A stretch of 64,000 nucleotides of DNA from Paenibacillus sp. RUD330 (GTDB lineage: Bacteria; Bacillota; Bacilli; Paenibacillales; Paenibacillaceae): positions 3,164,501-3,228,500 of the forward strand of contig NZ_CP022655.2 of assembly GCF_002243345.2 (NCBI RefSeq), read 5' to 3'. Every line of letters starts with the position of its first letter. Within the stretch, counting starts at the first letter, position 1. This document shows, piece by piece, positions 53,740 through 61,664 of this stretch. The position numbers and the translations under genes were made by a program. The notes under the pieces were generated by a model, which saw nothing but the letters and a program-made list of their open reading frames with translations, made no database searches and was not told where the DNA came from.

Positions 53740-54581
53740 GCGCGCTCACTCCTGATTTTCGGATTGAAGATCTCGTCCATGCCGGTGTTGATCATGTACA
53801 GCGAGAAGGTGATGACGGCGATCGAGAAGGCCGCCGGGATGAACGCCCACCACGCCCCGGCCACCGGAGCCTCGAAGACGAGCGCCCAGTTCATGATGAT
53901 GCCGAGCGAAATCGTGTTGTACGGCCCCAGGCCGAGCATCGAGATGGAAGCCTCCGACAGGATGCCGGAGGCGACCTGCAGGATGAAGGCCATGACGACA
54001 TAGGAAGCGATATACGGCAGGATTTCGAAGACGATGATCTTCGGTGTGCTGTGTCCCGATATTTTGGCCAGATTGACATGGTCCCGGTTCCTCAGCGAGC
54101 TCGTCTGCGCGCGTACCGCCCGCGCGGTCCACGGCCAGCTCGTCAGGCCGATGATGACGGCGACGAGCAGCGAGCTGCGGGAGTTGATGCTGACGGAGAT
54201 GAGGATCAGGATGATGAACGACGGAATGACGATGAACATGTTCGTGACCGCGGTCAGGATATTGTCGAGCAGGCCCCCGGCGTATCCGCACAGCAGCCCG
54301 ATCGCCAGGCCGATGATCGTGGCGAAGACGCCCGCGACGAGGCCGACCATGATGGAGGTGCGGATGCCGTAGACGAGCTCCAGGAACAGGTCGCGGCCGA
54401 AGTTGTCGGAGCCGAGCAGCAGCCTCCCGCCCGGAGGCTGGAACGCCAGCGCCTCCATCGACAGCGGGTCGGCCCGGTTGATCAGCGGCACGATGACGAC
54501 AAGCGCGACCATCAGCAGCAGCATGATGGCGCCGAACATGAACTTGGGCGAACGGATCAGAATGCCTACGGAATGCTTCAT
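53736..54581 (-). CDS. Opp/Dpp-type ABC transporter permease (OppC-like)
   Basis: A 281-residue inner-membrane permease. The OppC N-terminal helix is followed by [34 protein letters not shown], the signature of the C-type permease, then the [24 protein letters not shown] coupling loop. One base separates its start region from the OppB-like stop, so they are one operon. Confidence 0.92.
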   Translation of the reverse strand: MKHSVGILIRSPKFMFGAIMLLLMVALVVIVPLINRADPLSMEALAFQPPGGRLLLGSDNFGRDLFLELVYGIRTSIMVGLVAGVFATIIGLAIGLLCGYAGGLLDNILTAVTNMFIVIPSFIILILISVSINSRSSLLVAVIIGLTSWPWTARAVRAQTSSLRNRDHVNLAKISGHSTPKIIVFEILPYIASYVVMAFILQVASGILSEASISMLGLGPYNTISLGIIMNWALVFEAPVAGAWWAFIPAAFSIAVITFSLYMINTGMDEIFNPKIRSERA

Positions 54582-54582
54582 C

Positions 54583-55602
54583 TCAGTTCTCCTCCATTTG
54601 GGACGCCTTGATGCGGGGATCGACGATGCCGTAGACGATCTCGATCGTGAAGTTCGCCAGCAGCACCGTCAGCGCGATCAGCAGCGTGCAGCCGGAGATG
54701 AGCGGGTAATCCAGCTGCCGGATGGCCGTGAACAGCCAGGTGCCGATGCCGGGGTAGCTGAAGACGATCTCGCAGATGAGCGAGCCGCCGACCATCGTGC
54801 CGATGGACAGGGCAAGGCCCGTAATTTGCGGCAGCATCGCATTCTTGAACACATACCGCGCCACTCGGGAATCGCGGATGCCGAGCAGCTTGCTGTACAG
54901 CACATAGTCGGAGTTCAGCTCGTAGATGCTCATCTCCCTCATGCCGATCGCCTGGCCGCCGATCGTGACGAGCACGATCGAGAGGAACGGCAGCGTGTGG
55001 TGGCGGAGCACCGAGAGGATGAAGTCGAGGCTGAGATGCGGCACCATCTGATAATCGTAGCCTCCCGACATCGGGAACCATTTCAGCGTGATCGCGAGCA
55101 GGTACAGCATGATGATGGCGAGGGTGAAAAAAGGGATCGAATTCACGAACAGCGCCGCCGGGAACAGCACCTTGTCGAAGACGCCCTTGCGGTAGGCGGC
55201 CACCGCGCCGAGCACGTTGCCGATGATCCAGCCGACGAGGATGGCGGGAAGCTGGAGCGCGACCGTCCAGGGGACGGCGGCCATCAGGATGTCGGACACC
55301 TTGCGCGGGTACAGGCCGAATGACGTTCCGAGGTCGCCGGTGACGAGCTTCTGGAGGTAGATGCCGAACTGCGCGAGGAGCGGTTTGTCCACCCCGAACT
55401 CCTTCATGAAGTTGTCGTACACCTTCTTGATGGAATCGCTGTCCGTCATTCCTTGCGACACCTGGGAGGCGATCGTGCTGACCGGGTTGCCCTCGATGAG
55501 CCTCGGCAGCAGGAAATTGAGAATCAGCGCGATCAGCAGCGTGACGAGATACCAGCCGGACTTCTTCAGGAAATAGCGGGCGTAGGCGTTCAAGAGCTTC
55601 AC
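54583..55602 (-). CDS. Opp/Dpp-type ABC transporter permease (OppB-like)
   Basis: A 339-residue permease. It has the LIALILNFLLPRLIEGNPVS start, GDLGTSFGLYPRKVSDILMAAVPWT, and the coupling loop ELNSDYVLYSKLLGIRDSRVARYVFKNAMLP. The start may be GTG 55602 or TTG 55593; AAAGGAAGG is spaced better for the TTG. Upstream lie a strong hairpin and the 191-bp repeat array, which separate it from its binding-protein gene. Confidence 0.9.
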   Translation of the reverse strand: MKLLNAYARYFLKKSGWYLVTLLIALILNFLLPRLIEGNPVSTIASQVSQGMTDSDSIKKVYDNFMKEFGVDKPLLAQFGIYLQKLVTGDLGTSFGLYPRKVSDILMAAVPWTVALQLPAILVGWIIGNVLGAVAAYRKGVFDKVLFPAALFVNSIPFFTLAIIMLYLLAITLKWFPMSGGYDYQMVPHLSLDFILSVLRHHTLPFLSIVLVTIGGQAIGMREMSIYELNSDYVLYSKLLGIRDSRVARYVFKNAMLPQITGLALSIGTMVGGSLICEIVFSYPGIGTWLFTAIRQLDYPLISGCTLLIALTVLLANFTIEIVYGIVDPRIKASQMEEN

Positions 55603-55618
55603 CTTCCTTTAAGGGAAA

Positions 55619-55644
55619 GGGCCGGCCGCATTTGCGGCGGCCCT
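55619..55644 (-). terminator. GC-rich hairpin between the repeat array and the OppB-like gene
   Basis: AGGGCCGCCGC / GCGGCCGGCCC arms around AAAT on the minus strand, followed by TTTCCCTT. It is shaped like a weak terminator and sits just before the permease ribosome binding site, so it may reduce read-through from the binding-protein gene. Confidence 0.55.
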
Positions 55645-55689
55645 GTGGTTGCGAGGCGATGATTGCGGACAAGGCTTGACCATGCATGC

Positions 55690-56357
55690 GCGATCGGAGG
55701 AGAGATCGGCACGCGCAGCGGCGGTTCGGTCCGGCTGCAAGCGGAGATGGCCGCGCAGCTTCAAGGTCCGGCTGCCCGGAGCGGAGCGGGCCGATTCTCT
55801 CTGGAGAAGCAACGCGTTCGCCTTTGAACGAGGATGCCTACCCTGGCAGGGGTCAGCCATCAGAGCATCCGAGTTCAACCGCGATCGGAGGAGAGATCGG
55901 CACGCGCAGCGGCGGTTCGGTCCGGCTGCAAGCGGAGATGGCCGCGCAGCTTCAAGGTCCGGCTGCCCGGAGCGGAGCGGGCCGATTCTCTCTGGAGAAG
56001 CAACGCGTTCGCCTTTGAACGAGGATGCCTACCCTGGCAGGGGTCAGCAATCAGAGTATCCGAGTTCAACCGCGATCGGAGGAGAGATCGGCACGCGCAG
56101 CGGCGGTTCGGTCCGGCTGCAAGCGGAGATGGCCGCGCAGCTTCAAGGTCCGGCTGCCCGAAGCGGAGCGGGCCGGTTCTCTCTGGAGAAGCAACGCGTT
56201 CGCCTTTGAACGAGGATGCCTACCCTGGCAGGGGTCAGAAATCAGAGCATCCGAGTTCAACCGCGATCGGAAGAGAGATCGGCACGCGCAGCGGCGGTTC
56301 GGTCCGAATGTCCGGAAGCAGAGCCGGCCGGCGCAGCTTCAAGGTCCGGAGGAACTG
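55690..56357. repeat. Tandem array of a 191-bp repeat, three full copies plus a partial fourth
   Basis: Copies begin at 55690, 55881, 56072 and 56263, each with GCGATCGGAGGAGAGATCGG. Copies 1 and 2 differ at two positions that I can see, copy 3 at a few more, and copy 4 diverges after about 47 bases. Each unit holds the dyads GGATGC...GCATCC and CCCTGGCAGGG. The unit is not a multiple of three and is stop-poor in every frame, so open frames across it need not be genes. It lies inside an operon, between binding-protein and permease genes. Confidence 0.93.
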
Positions 56358-56364
56358 AATTCCG

Positions 56365-58209
56365 TCAGTTCGAAATCTTATAGAGAGCCTTGATGCCCGC
56401 CCCGTCCATCGCGATCTGCGGCGGAATGTTGCTGCCGTCCCCGTCGACCGGGAAGCCCTTCCAGACCGACTCGTTCACGGTGTAGAACACCCAGGGACGG
56501 TACATCAGCGGAATGGACGGAACGTCCTTCAGCCAGATTTGCGTCAGCTCCGTGTACATCGTCTTGGCTTCGGCGTCGGATGCGGTCGGGATCTTGTCGA
56601 TCAGCTGGTCGGCCTTGTCGTTTTTGTAGCGGCCCCAGTTCCAGAAGGCCATCTCGCCTGCCGGCGCCACGCCTTTGGAATACATGATCGTGCGTGCGCG
56701 GCTCCACGGATTGCTCGGCGTCACGTTGCCCGCCGGCGTGTTCATGATGATGTCGAACTTACCCGTCTGCAGGTCGTTCGTCCATACCGGAGCTTCCGGG
56801 AATTTCGTGCGGATCTCGATGCCGATCGCCTTGGCGCTCTGGGCGACGATCTCCAGCGCGGCGTTCCAGTCGGACCAGCCGTACGGGCATTCGACATCGT
56901 ACGGGCCGAGGCGCTGGCCGTTCAGCACGCGAATGCCGTCCTTGCCCTTCTTGGCCCCGATGCTGTCGAGCAGCGCGTTCGCGGCCTTCGTGTCCGTCGT
57001 CCACTGCAGCGACTTGATGGCGTCCTGGTCGACGAACTTGGACTCCGCCGGCGTATCGAGCGTCAGCGAAGGCTTCATGTCGCCCGAATAACCGCTCATG
57101 GCCAGCTGCGACACTTTCTTGTAGTCGATGGACATCGCGATCGCCTTGCGGACTTCCGGCGAATCGAGGCCTTTCTTCGACATATTGAAGAAGATGGACG
57201 GCATCGAGCCCGGCAGATAATAAGGAGCCTCCTTCAAATAAGTCTTGATCGGAGCGTTCTCCTGCATCTTCCACACCTGCGGCGTGAATTGCTGCGAGAC
57301 GTCCACCTGGCCGCTCTTGAACGCCAGGTCCCCGGCCGCGTTGTCCTTGTAGATGACATGCGTGATATATTTCGGAGCAGGCAGCTTGCCGAACAGCTTC
57401 TGGCCCCAATAGCTGTCGTCGCGGATGAGCGTGATCTTCTGGTCGTTGTAGAACATGAGCTTGTAGGGTCCGGTGCCGACCGGATCGGCGTTCATTTCCT
57501 TGCGGATCGTCGCCAGGTCGTTGTTCGACTTCGTCTCGATCGCTTCCCAAATATGCTTCGGAAGCATCGGCATCAGCTCGATGCTCTCGGTTACGGTCAG
57601 TTTGTTGGCGTTGGCAGGGTTCAGGCTGATGACGACCGCATTGACTCCGTCCGCCTTGACGTCCTGGATGTAATCCCAGTAGCTGGACCAGTTGAGCTCG
57701 TATTTTTTGCCGAGGCCATAGGTATACACGACATCATCGGAAGTAAAAGGCTGGCCGTCGCTCCACTTGGCGTCCGGGTTCAGCTCGATGCGCAGCGTCT
57801 TGTCGTCCGTCCAGCTGTACGACTTGCCGAGGAGAGGCTCGAGCTTTCCGTCGATCATGTTAATCATGAACAGCGTTTCATACACGAGCTCGCGGGAGTT
57901 GCCGTAGTTGATCGGAAAAGCCGGGTTGCCGCTCAGCAGGTTGAAGTTGGTCGGCGCTCCCCACTGCAGGCCGTTGATATAGAGCGTCTCGTTGCGCGGC
58001 GTTTCCTTGGCTCCGCCGGAGCTGTCGGTGCTCGCGGTCGGCTGCGGGCTGGCCGAAGGATCGGCGCTCGCGGCCGGCTCCTTGGTCGCCTCCGTCCCTC
58101 CGGTGTTCGCCGCGCTTGTCGGCGGCGGCGTGGAATTGCTGCATGCGGCCAGCAGCGACCCCGTCATCATGACCGAGGCGAACGTTAAGGCTAGCGCTTT
58201 ACGCTTCAT
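56365..58209 (-). CDS. Family 5 (Opp/Dpp-type) substrate-binding lipoprotein
   Basis: A 614-residue exported binding protein. The lipobox is LLAA-Cys23, followed by a Thr/Ser/Pro-rich linker, then NETLYINGLQWGAPTNFNLLSGNP and the family core WSDGQPFTSDDVVYTY, DPVGTGPYKL and RKAIAMSIDYKKV. ATG 58209 follows GGGAGAGGAAGCC. The WGxPxNFN start is one I associate with Opp-like proteins that bind oligosaccharides; this and the cre site suggest a sugar ligand, but peptides cannot be excluded. Confidence 0.9.
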   Translation of the reverse strand: MKRKALALTFASVMMTGSLLAACSNSTPPPTSAANTGGTEATKEPAASADPSASPQPTASTDSSGGAKETPRNETLYINGLQWGAPTNFNLLSGNPAFPINYGNSRELVYETLFMINMIDGKLEPLLGKSYSWTDDKTLRIELNPDAKWSDGQPFTSDDVVYTYGLGKKYELNWSSYWDYIQDVKADGVNAVVISLNPANANKLTVTESIELMPMLPKHIWEAIETKSNNDLATIRKEMNADPVGTGPYKLMFYNDQKITLIRDDSYWGQKLFGKLPAPKYITHVIYKDNAAGDLAFKSGQVDVSQQFTPQVWKMQENAPIKTYLKEAPYYLPGSMPSIFFNMSKKGLDSPEVRKAIAMSIDYKKVSQLAMSGYSGDMKPSLTLDTPAESKFVDQDAIKSLQWTTDTKAANALLDSIGAKKGKDGIRVLNGQRLGPYDVECPYGWSDWNAALEIVAQSAKAIGIEIRTKFPEAPVWTNDLQTGKFDIIMNTPAGNVTPSNPWSRARTIMYSKGVAPAGEMAFWNWGRYKNDKADQLIDKIPTASDAEAKTMYTELTQIWLKDVPSIPLMYRPWVFYTVNESVWKGFPVDGDGSNIPPQIAMDGAGIKALYKISN

Positions 58210-58255
58210 GGCTTCCTCTCCCCATTCCTCAACTAAATTGGATGCCTTCCCCATA

Positions 58256-58269
58256 AGTAAGCGTTTACA
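58256..58269 (-). promoter_or_regulatory. cre (CcpA) site
   Basis: TGTAAACGCTTACT on the minus strand matches the catabolite-responsive element almost perfectly (TGNAANCGNNNNCA). It spans the predicted transcription start of the binding-protein gene, so CcpA should repress it when a preferred sugar is present. Confidence 0.85.
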
Positions 58270-58275
58270 TAAATA

Positions 58276-58304
58276 AGTATAAAACGGCCCCGAAGGACCG
58301 TAAA
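58276..58304 (-). promoter_or_regulatory. Promoter of the Opp-type operon, overlapping a terminator-like hairpin
   Basis: On the minus strand TTTACG (58299-58304), 17-bp spacer, TATACT (58276-58281). The spacer also encodes ACGGTCC-TTCG-GGGCCGT followed by TTTTAT, which could end the transcript of the upstream peptidase gene. Confidence 0.6.
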
Positions 58305-58369
58305 TGGTGGCAGTTTTGGGATTATATCTATTTTTTTGGGGTAGAGCCTCCGATCTGCGGCAGCCGCTC

Positions 58370-59080
58370 TCAGGAAACGTCGGCCGCCGGCATGCGCAGG
58401 CGCACGCTGCGGACGAGGAAGGCGTCCCCGGCGCGGTTCGGACGGGAAGGAATCGCCGTGACGATGCCGTTCTGGACCATAATGCCCCGCTCCGCCCCAG
58501 TCAGCTCCGGATTCCGGCCGTTGAGGCGGCAGCAGCGGAATGCTGTCGGCGTCAAGCGGGCCATGCGGGTGATGGCTCCGCCGATGGCCGGAGCCTCCAC
58601 GATCCACTCCGCCGACGTCTGCGGCCCCTTGTACGCCTGGACGGTCCGGAACAGCCAGCCCCGGGTGACGTTGCGCAGCCGGATGAGCCATTTGGACAGG
58701 CTCAGCTTGACGATGGAAGCCTCGATAAGGTCTCCGGGAAATACCGGCAGCCTGATCCTCGTCTCGGCCCGGGGCAGAATTTCCCACCAGGCGTAATAGT
58801 TCGCTTTGCCGTTCACGCATTCATGCTCGGTACCGGTCTGGATCAGGCTGCTGTTGTTGTAGCCGTCGATGCCGATCCAGGCGGAGGAATACGAGGAGCG
58901 CTCCGAGGGCAGCACGAACGGCACGGTCCAGGAGGCGGAGATGCTTCGGAACGCGCCTTTGCTGCCGGTTGCCGCGTATCCGCTCCAGTTCGACGAGGTC
59001 CAGCCTGCGTTAGCGAGGACAGGCGAATTTTTTTTGCCGCGGCAAGCGGCTTGCATTGCTCGGGATAACCGATAGGGCAT
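58370..59080 (-). CDS. Peptidase G1 (glutamic endopeptidase) family protein
   Basis: A 236-residue protein. The G1 fold shows as SSNWSGYAATG (29-39), SASWTVP, AWIGIDGYNNSSLIQTGTEHE, NYYAWWEILP and SAEWIVEAP. The catalytic pair should be Gln81 and Glu158. G1 enzymes are acid-active endopeptidases, usually secreted. Here no signal peptide is visible from ATG 59080 (AAAGGTTGTGAACAG upstream), and longer starts lack a ribosome binding site. It may act inside the sporangium, leave by another route, or need a longer unproven start. Confidence 0.85.
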   Translation of the reverse strand: MPYRLSRAMQAACRGKKNSPVLANAGWTSSNWSGYAATGSKGAFRSISASWTVPFVLPSERSSYSSAWIGIDGYNNSSLIQTGTEHECVNGKANYYAWWEILPRAETRIRLPVFPGDLIEASIVKLSLSKWLIRLRNVTRGWLFRTVQAYKGPQTSAEWIVEAPAIGGAITRMARLTPTAFRCCRLNGRNPELTGAERGIMVQNGIVTAIPSRPNRAGDAFLVRSVRLRMPAADVS

Positions 59081-59299
59081 CTGTTCACAACCTTTTGAGG
59101 GAGATGCTATATCCATTATGCATCGGCCAGGAAGCCTGCATGGGCATCCGGCTGCCAGCGAGAAAACGGGCCCAAGCCGTTCCATGCCGCTTGAGCGCAG
59201 CTCTGCCCGGCAACAAGGAATGCCGATCCCTTTCCGAAGACATGCACCCCGCTCCATGCGGAGCTGAGCTCCGTCCCTCACGGCTCCATTGGAGGAGCT

Positions 59300-60040
59300 T
59301 TACATGCCGGCTGCTTTCTTGATGCGCTCCCGTTCGCCGACGACTAGCCGCTTCAGCTCTTCGGTGCCGTAAGCGCCGGCCGAAAAACTGTTGTTGCCCG
59401 TGTAGAAGGCGATCCATGAAGTCGTTCCGTCCTCCAGAAGCAGAGCGATCTGAGCGCGGTCGCTGCCCGCATGCTTGAACATCTCCCTCGTATCGTCCAA
59501 CAGAGGCAGCGGCAGCAAAGCCTTAAGAAAAGCCTCGGAAGCTTCCGGCGTGAAATCTCCAATGCGTTTGCCGTCCATGCCGCTATGCAAGCTGACGGCG
59601 ACGACCTTGCCTTCAATATCCATCAGCTCCCCGATCGTCCTCGCCCGGGGATTGGACTGCACTTCATAAATCTTGCCGCCCGCTGCCAGGCGGAAGTCCG
59701 GCCTGTACCCCTTCAAGGCATGGATTTCGGTGCCGATCGGCAGAAAAGCGGCGTCCCCGTCCTTCATTTTGTAGTCGGTGCAGGCGTTATCCGCCATCCT
59801 GAACTTCACGCTGCCGATGCGGGGACCAAGCCGTCCAACCGGCAAGGCTGCCGCCGCTTCGGAATTGCGCACATAGGAGAGCCCGTTGACATGCAGAATA
59901 TCCACCCACTCGGGAATCGACATGCACTTCGTTCCTGCCGCCCCCCTAGCGCCGTTGAACGATAGAAGACCGGCGCAAACCGTCAAGGCGATCAACGCCA
60001 TCGCCACGGCAGCCGGGCGAACCCGTATACGTCTGTTCAT
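59300..60040 (-). CDS. Uncharacterised exported protein
   Basis: A 246-residue protein with an N-terminal helix (about 8-34) that is either a signal peptide or an anchor, followed by a soluble domain I do not recognise. It contains IPEWVDILHVNGLSYV, FRMADNACTDYKMKDGDAAFLPIGTEIHALKGY, and near the C-terminus DRAQIALLLEDGTTSWIAFYTGNNSF. The last two segments look like a small beta domain. AGGGGGATGGAAA precedes ATG 60040. No neighbour gives a clue. Confidence 0.7.
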   Translation of the reverse strand: MNRRIRVRPAAVAMALIALTVCAGLLSFNGARGAAGTKCMSIPEWVDILHVNGLSYVRNSEAAAALPVGRLGPRIGSVKFRMADNACTDYKMKDGDAAFLPIGTEIHALKGYRPDFRLAAGGKIYEVQSNPRARTIGELMDIEGKVVAVSLHSGMDGKRIGDFTPEASEAFLKALLPLPLLDDTREMFKHAGSDRAQIALLLEDGTTSWIAFYTGNNSFSAGAYGTEELKRLVVGERERIKKAAGM

Positions 60041-60434
60041 TTTCCATCCCCCTTATGCCGGCCTGCGGCCCTCCAATCAGAACGGCGGCAACGAAGAAAA
60101 GGCCCCTGGATCTTGTCCTATTCAACGCTCATCGCCTCCATGATTTCATGCCGAATCCCGCCGCCCTTGCGCCGATCGGTTGGAAGCACGGATGCGGCAT
60201 ACGCAGAGCGCGGCCTCGGCTGAAACGGAAGCTTCGGCCTCGGCAGGCTGCTGGGCATCATCATGGTCCTCCAAGCTGATCAGGACCGCTTCTTAACCAG
60301 ACGTGCCGCTGCGCCCAAATGTTTCCTTCCCTAGGCATGTCTCCGGCCAGACAAGAGCCGGAAGCCGGGGTGATCCTCCTCGTTGCCCATATCGGCATTC
60401 CCTGTCGGCTCCCTGCATTCCCGATCGGAGCCAA
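60041..60434. other. Gene-free stretch
   Basis: It holds the promoter region of the minus-strand exported protein at its left end. Nothing in the rest has a convincing start, ribosome binding site or domain. Confidence 0.5.
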
Positions 60435-60437
60435 ATC

Positions 60438-60472
60438 AAAGAGACGCGGAATCTAGCATTCCGCGTCTCTTC
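60438..60472 (-). terminator. Terminator of YjcZ-like gene 1
   Basis: AAGAGACGCGGAAT-GCTAG-ATTCCGCGTCTCTT on the minus strand. The GACGCGGAAT core recurs after the other two copies. Confidence 0.8.
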
Positions 60473-60499
60473 CTTTTGAAGCCATCCTGTTGAAACGGA

Positions 60500-60598
60500 T
60501 CAGGACATGAAAGAACTAACGACGATGACGAGCAGCACATACAGGACCAGAATGGCGCCTGTGCTGGAGAAAGCATTGCCATAGCCAGCTTCCGGCAT
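60500..60598 (-). CDS. YjcZ-family sporulation micro-protein, copy 1
   Basis: A 32-residue protein: an N-terminal Gly/Tyr segment (MPEAGYGNAFSS) and one hydrophobic helix, TGAILVLYVLLVIVVSSF. This is the YjcZ pattern found in spore-associated micro-proteins. AAGGGG precedes the ATG. It has its own sigma-K-like promoter and terminator. Confidence 0.82.
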   Translation of the reverse strand: MPEAGYGNAFSSTGAILVLYVLLVIVVSSFMS

Positions 60599-60628
60599 GA
60601 TTCAAAACCCCTTTCGCAAGTTCTACTC

Positions 60629-60658
60629 TACGTTATGTATCTCCCGTACGCGACGTTT
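60629..60658 (-). promoter_or_regulatory. Sigma-K-like promoter of YjcZ copy 1
   Basis: AAAC, 17 bp, CATAACGTA on the minus strand, matching the mother-cell sigma-K pattern (AC at -35, CATAnnnTA at -10). The flanking block of about 70 bp recurs before copies 2 and 3. Confidence 0.65.
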
Positions 60659-60764
60659 GGACGGGAAGTATAATTGTGCTTATGCTAGGGAATTCGGCAG
60701 ATTCATAGACAGCCGTCCCCGCCTGCATGGCGGTCCGGAGCAAGGCGGATGCATGAGCCGAAAT

Positions 60765-60797
60765 GAAAAAGACGCGGAATTTGCATTCCGCGTCTCC
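60765..60797 (-). terminator. Terminator of YjcZ-like gene 2
   Basis: GACGCGGAAT-GCAA-ATTCCGCGTC followed by TTTTTC on the minus strand. Confidence 0.82.
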
Positions 60798-60824
60798 CCA
60801 TGCGCCCTCATGCCGCTCCTTGAA

Positions 60825-60917
60825 CTAGTTCAGGAAAGAGGCGCTTACGATGACCAGCAGGATGAACAGGACCAGGATGGCGCCTGTGCTGAGTCTGCCA
60901 TGACCATATTCGGACAT
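60825..60917 (-). CDS. YjcZ-family sporulation micro-protein, copy 2
   Basis: A 30-residue protein, MSEYGHGRLS then the helix TGAILVLFILLVIVSASF. AAAGGGGAAATGAAAA precedes the ATG. It shares upstream and downstream sequence with copies 1 and 3, so it arose by tandem duplication. Confidence 0.84.
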   Translation of the reverse strand: MSEYGHGRLSTGAILVLFILLVIVSASFLN

Positions 60918-60947
60918 TTTTCATTTCCCCTTTCGTTCTTGCTACTC

Positions 60948-60977
60948 TACCTTATGTATCTCCCATGCACGATGTTT
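60948..60977 (-). promoter_or_regulatory. Sigma-K-like promoter of YjcZ copy 2
   Basis: AAAC, 17 bp, CATAAGGTA on the minus strand; same arrangement as copy 1. Confidence 0.68.
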
Positions 60978-61084
60978 GGACGGGAGGCATATTTGTGCTT
61001 ATGCTAGGGTATTCCGCAGTTTTATAGACAGCTGCATGGGGTGCGTGACGGCGCAGCCGCCATGCCGGAATGGAAACGGAAAAA

Positions 61085-61115
61085 AGAAAAAACGCGGAAG
61101 CTTTCGCTCCGCGTC
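61085..61115 (-). terminator. Terminator of YjcZ-like gene 3
   Basis: ACGCGGA-GCGAAAGCT-TCCGCGT followed by TTTTTTC on the minus strand. Confidence 0.8.
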
Positions 61116-61143
61116 TTCATCTGGAAAGCTGATTTTTACCTGA

Positions 61144-61239
61144 TTAGTACAGGAAAGAGGCGCTTACGATGACCAGCAGAATGAACAGGACCAGAACAGC
61201 GGCTGTGCTGATGGATTTGACGTGGCCGACTTCAGACAT
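61144..61239 (-). CDS. YjcZ-family sporulation micro-protein, copy 3
   Basis: A 31-residue protein, MSEVGHVKSIS then the helix TAAVLVLFILLVIVSASF, nearly identical in the helix to copy 2. AAAGGGGAAATGGAAG precedes the ATG. Confidence 0.84.
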   Translation of the reverse strand: MSEVGHVKSISTAAVLVLFILLVIVSASFLY

Positions 61240-61270
61240 CTTCCATTTCCCCTTTCACTTGAGTATACCC

Positions 61271-61300
61271 TACCTTATGTATCTATCGGCAGCGATGTTT
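61271..61300 (-). promoter_or_regulatory. Sigma-K-like promoter of YjcZ copy 3
   Basis: AAAC, 17 bp, CATAAGGTA on the minus strand; same arrangement as copies 1 and 2. Confidence 0.68.
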
Positions 61301-61449
61301 GGACGGGAGGTATAGTTGTGCTTATGCTAGGGGCAGCCTGATCTCCTCAAGCGGAAGGGCCTATTTTCGCGCCCATTTCTCCCGGAGTCCAGCCATAACC
61401 GGAACGGCCGGCATAGGATATCTCAGTCTACCGAAGGGAGAAATGACAA

Positions 61450-61581
61450 ATGTCTTATGGAGTCGGCGGAGTAGGCGGAGAAGGCGTAGGCTGCGGATAC
61501 GGCGGGTTCGGCATGAGCACGGCCGCGATCCTGGTCCTCTTCATTCTGCTCGTCATCATTACACGCGCTTTCCTTTGCTAG
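61450..61581 (+). CDS. YjcZ-family sporulation micro-protein, divergent copy 4
   Basis: A 43-residue protein with a glycine-rich head (MSYGVGGVGGEGVGCGYGGFG) and the helix TAAILVLFILLVIITRAF ending in Cys. It is closer to the classical YjcZ layout than the other three. GGGAG precedes ATG 61450, and CATAGGATA at 61412-61420 could be its sigma-K -10 element, although the -35 is poor. Confidence 0.82.
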   Translation: MSYGVGGVGGEGVGCGYGGFGMSTAAILVLFILLVIITRAFLC

Positions 61582-61605
61582 TGCTGAATGTCATTTTCTA
61601 AGGCA

Positions 61606-61632
61606 AAAGAGGACCTCCGCGGTCCTCTTTTT
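61606..61632. terminator. Bidirectional terminator
   Basis: AAAGAGGACC-TCCGC-GGTCCTCTTTTTT between YjcZ copy 4 (+) and the GNAT gene (-). Confidence 0.87.
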
Positions 61633-61664
61633 TGATTTCGTCCTGCCGCAGGGACATGAAAGCT

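Noticed and set aside
55690-56357. CRISPR array
   Set aside because: The whole 191-bp unit repeats without unique spacers, and no cas gene is nearby.
55649-56393. Open frames of 110-186 codons across the 191-bp repeats
   Set aside because: The unit length is not a multiple of three, so a frame through the array reads the unit in all three phases. There is no ribosome binding site or domain; the frames are a result of stop-poor G+C-rich repeats.
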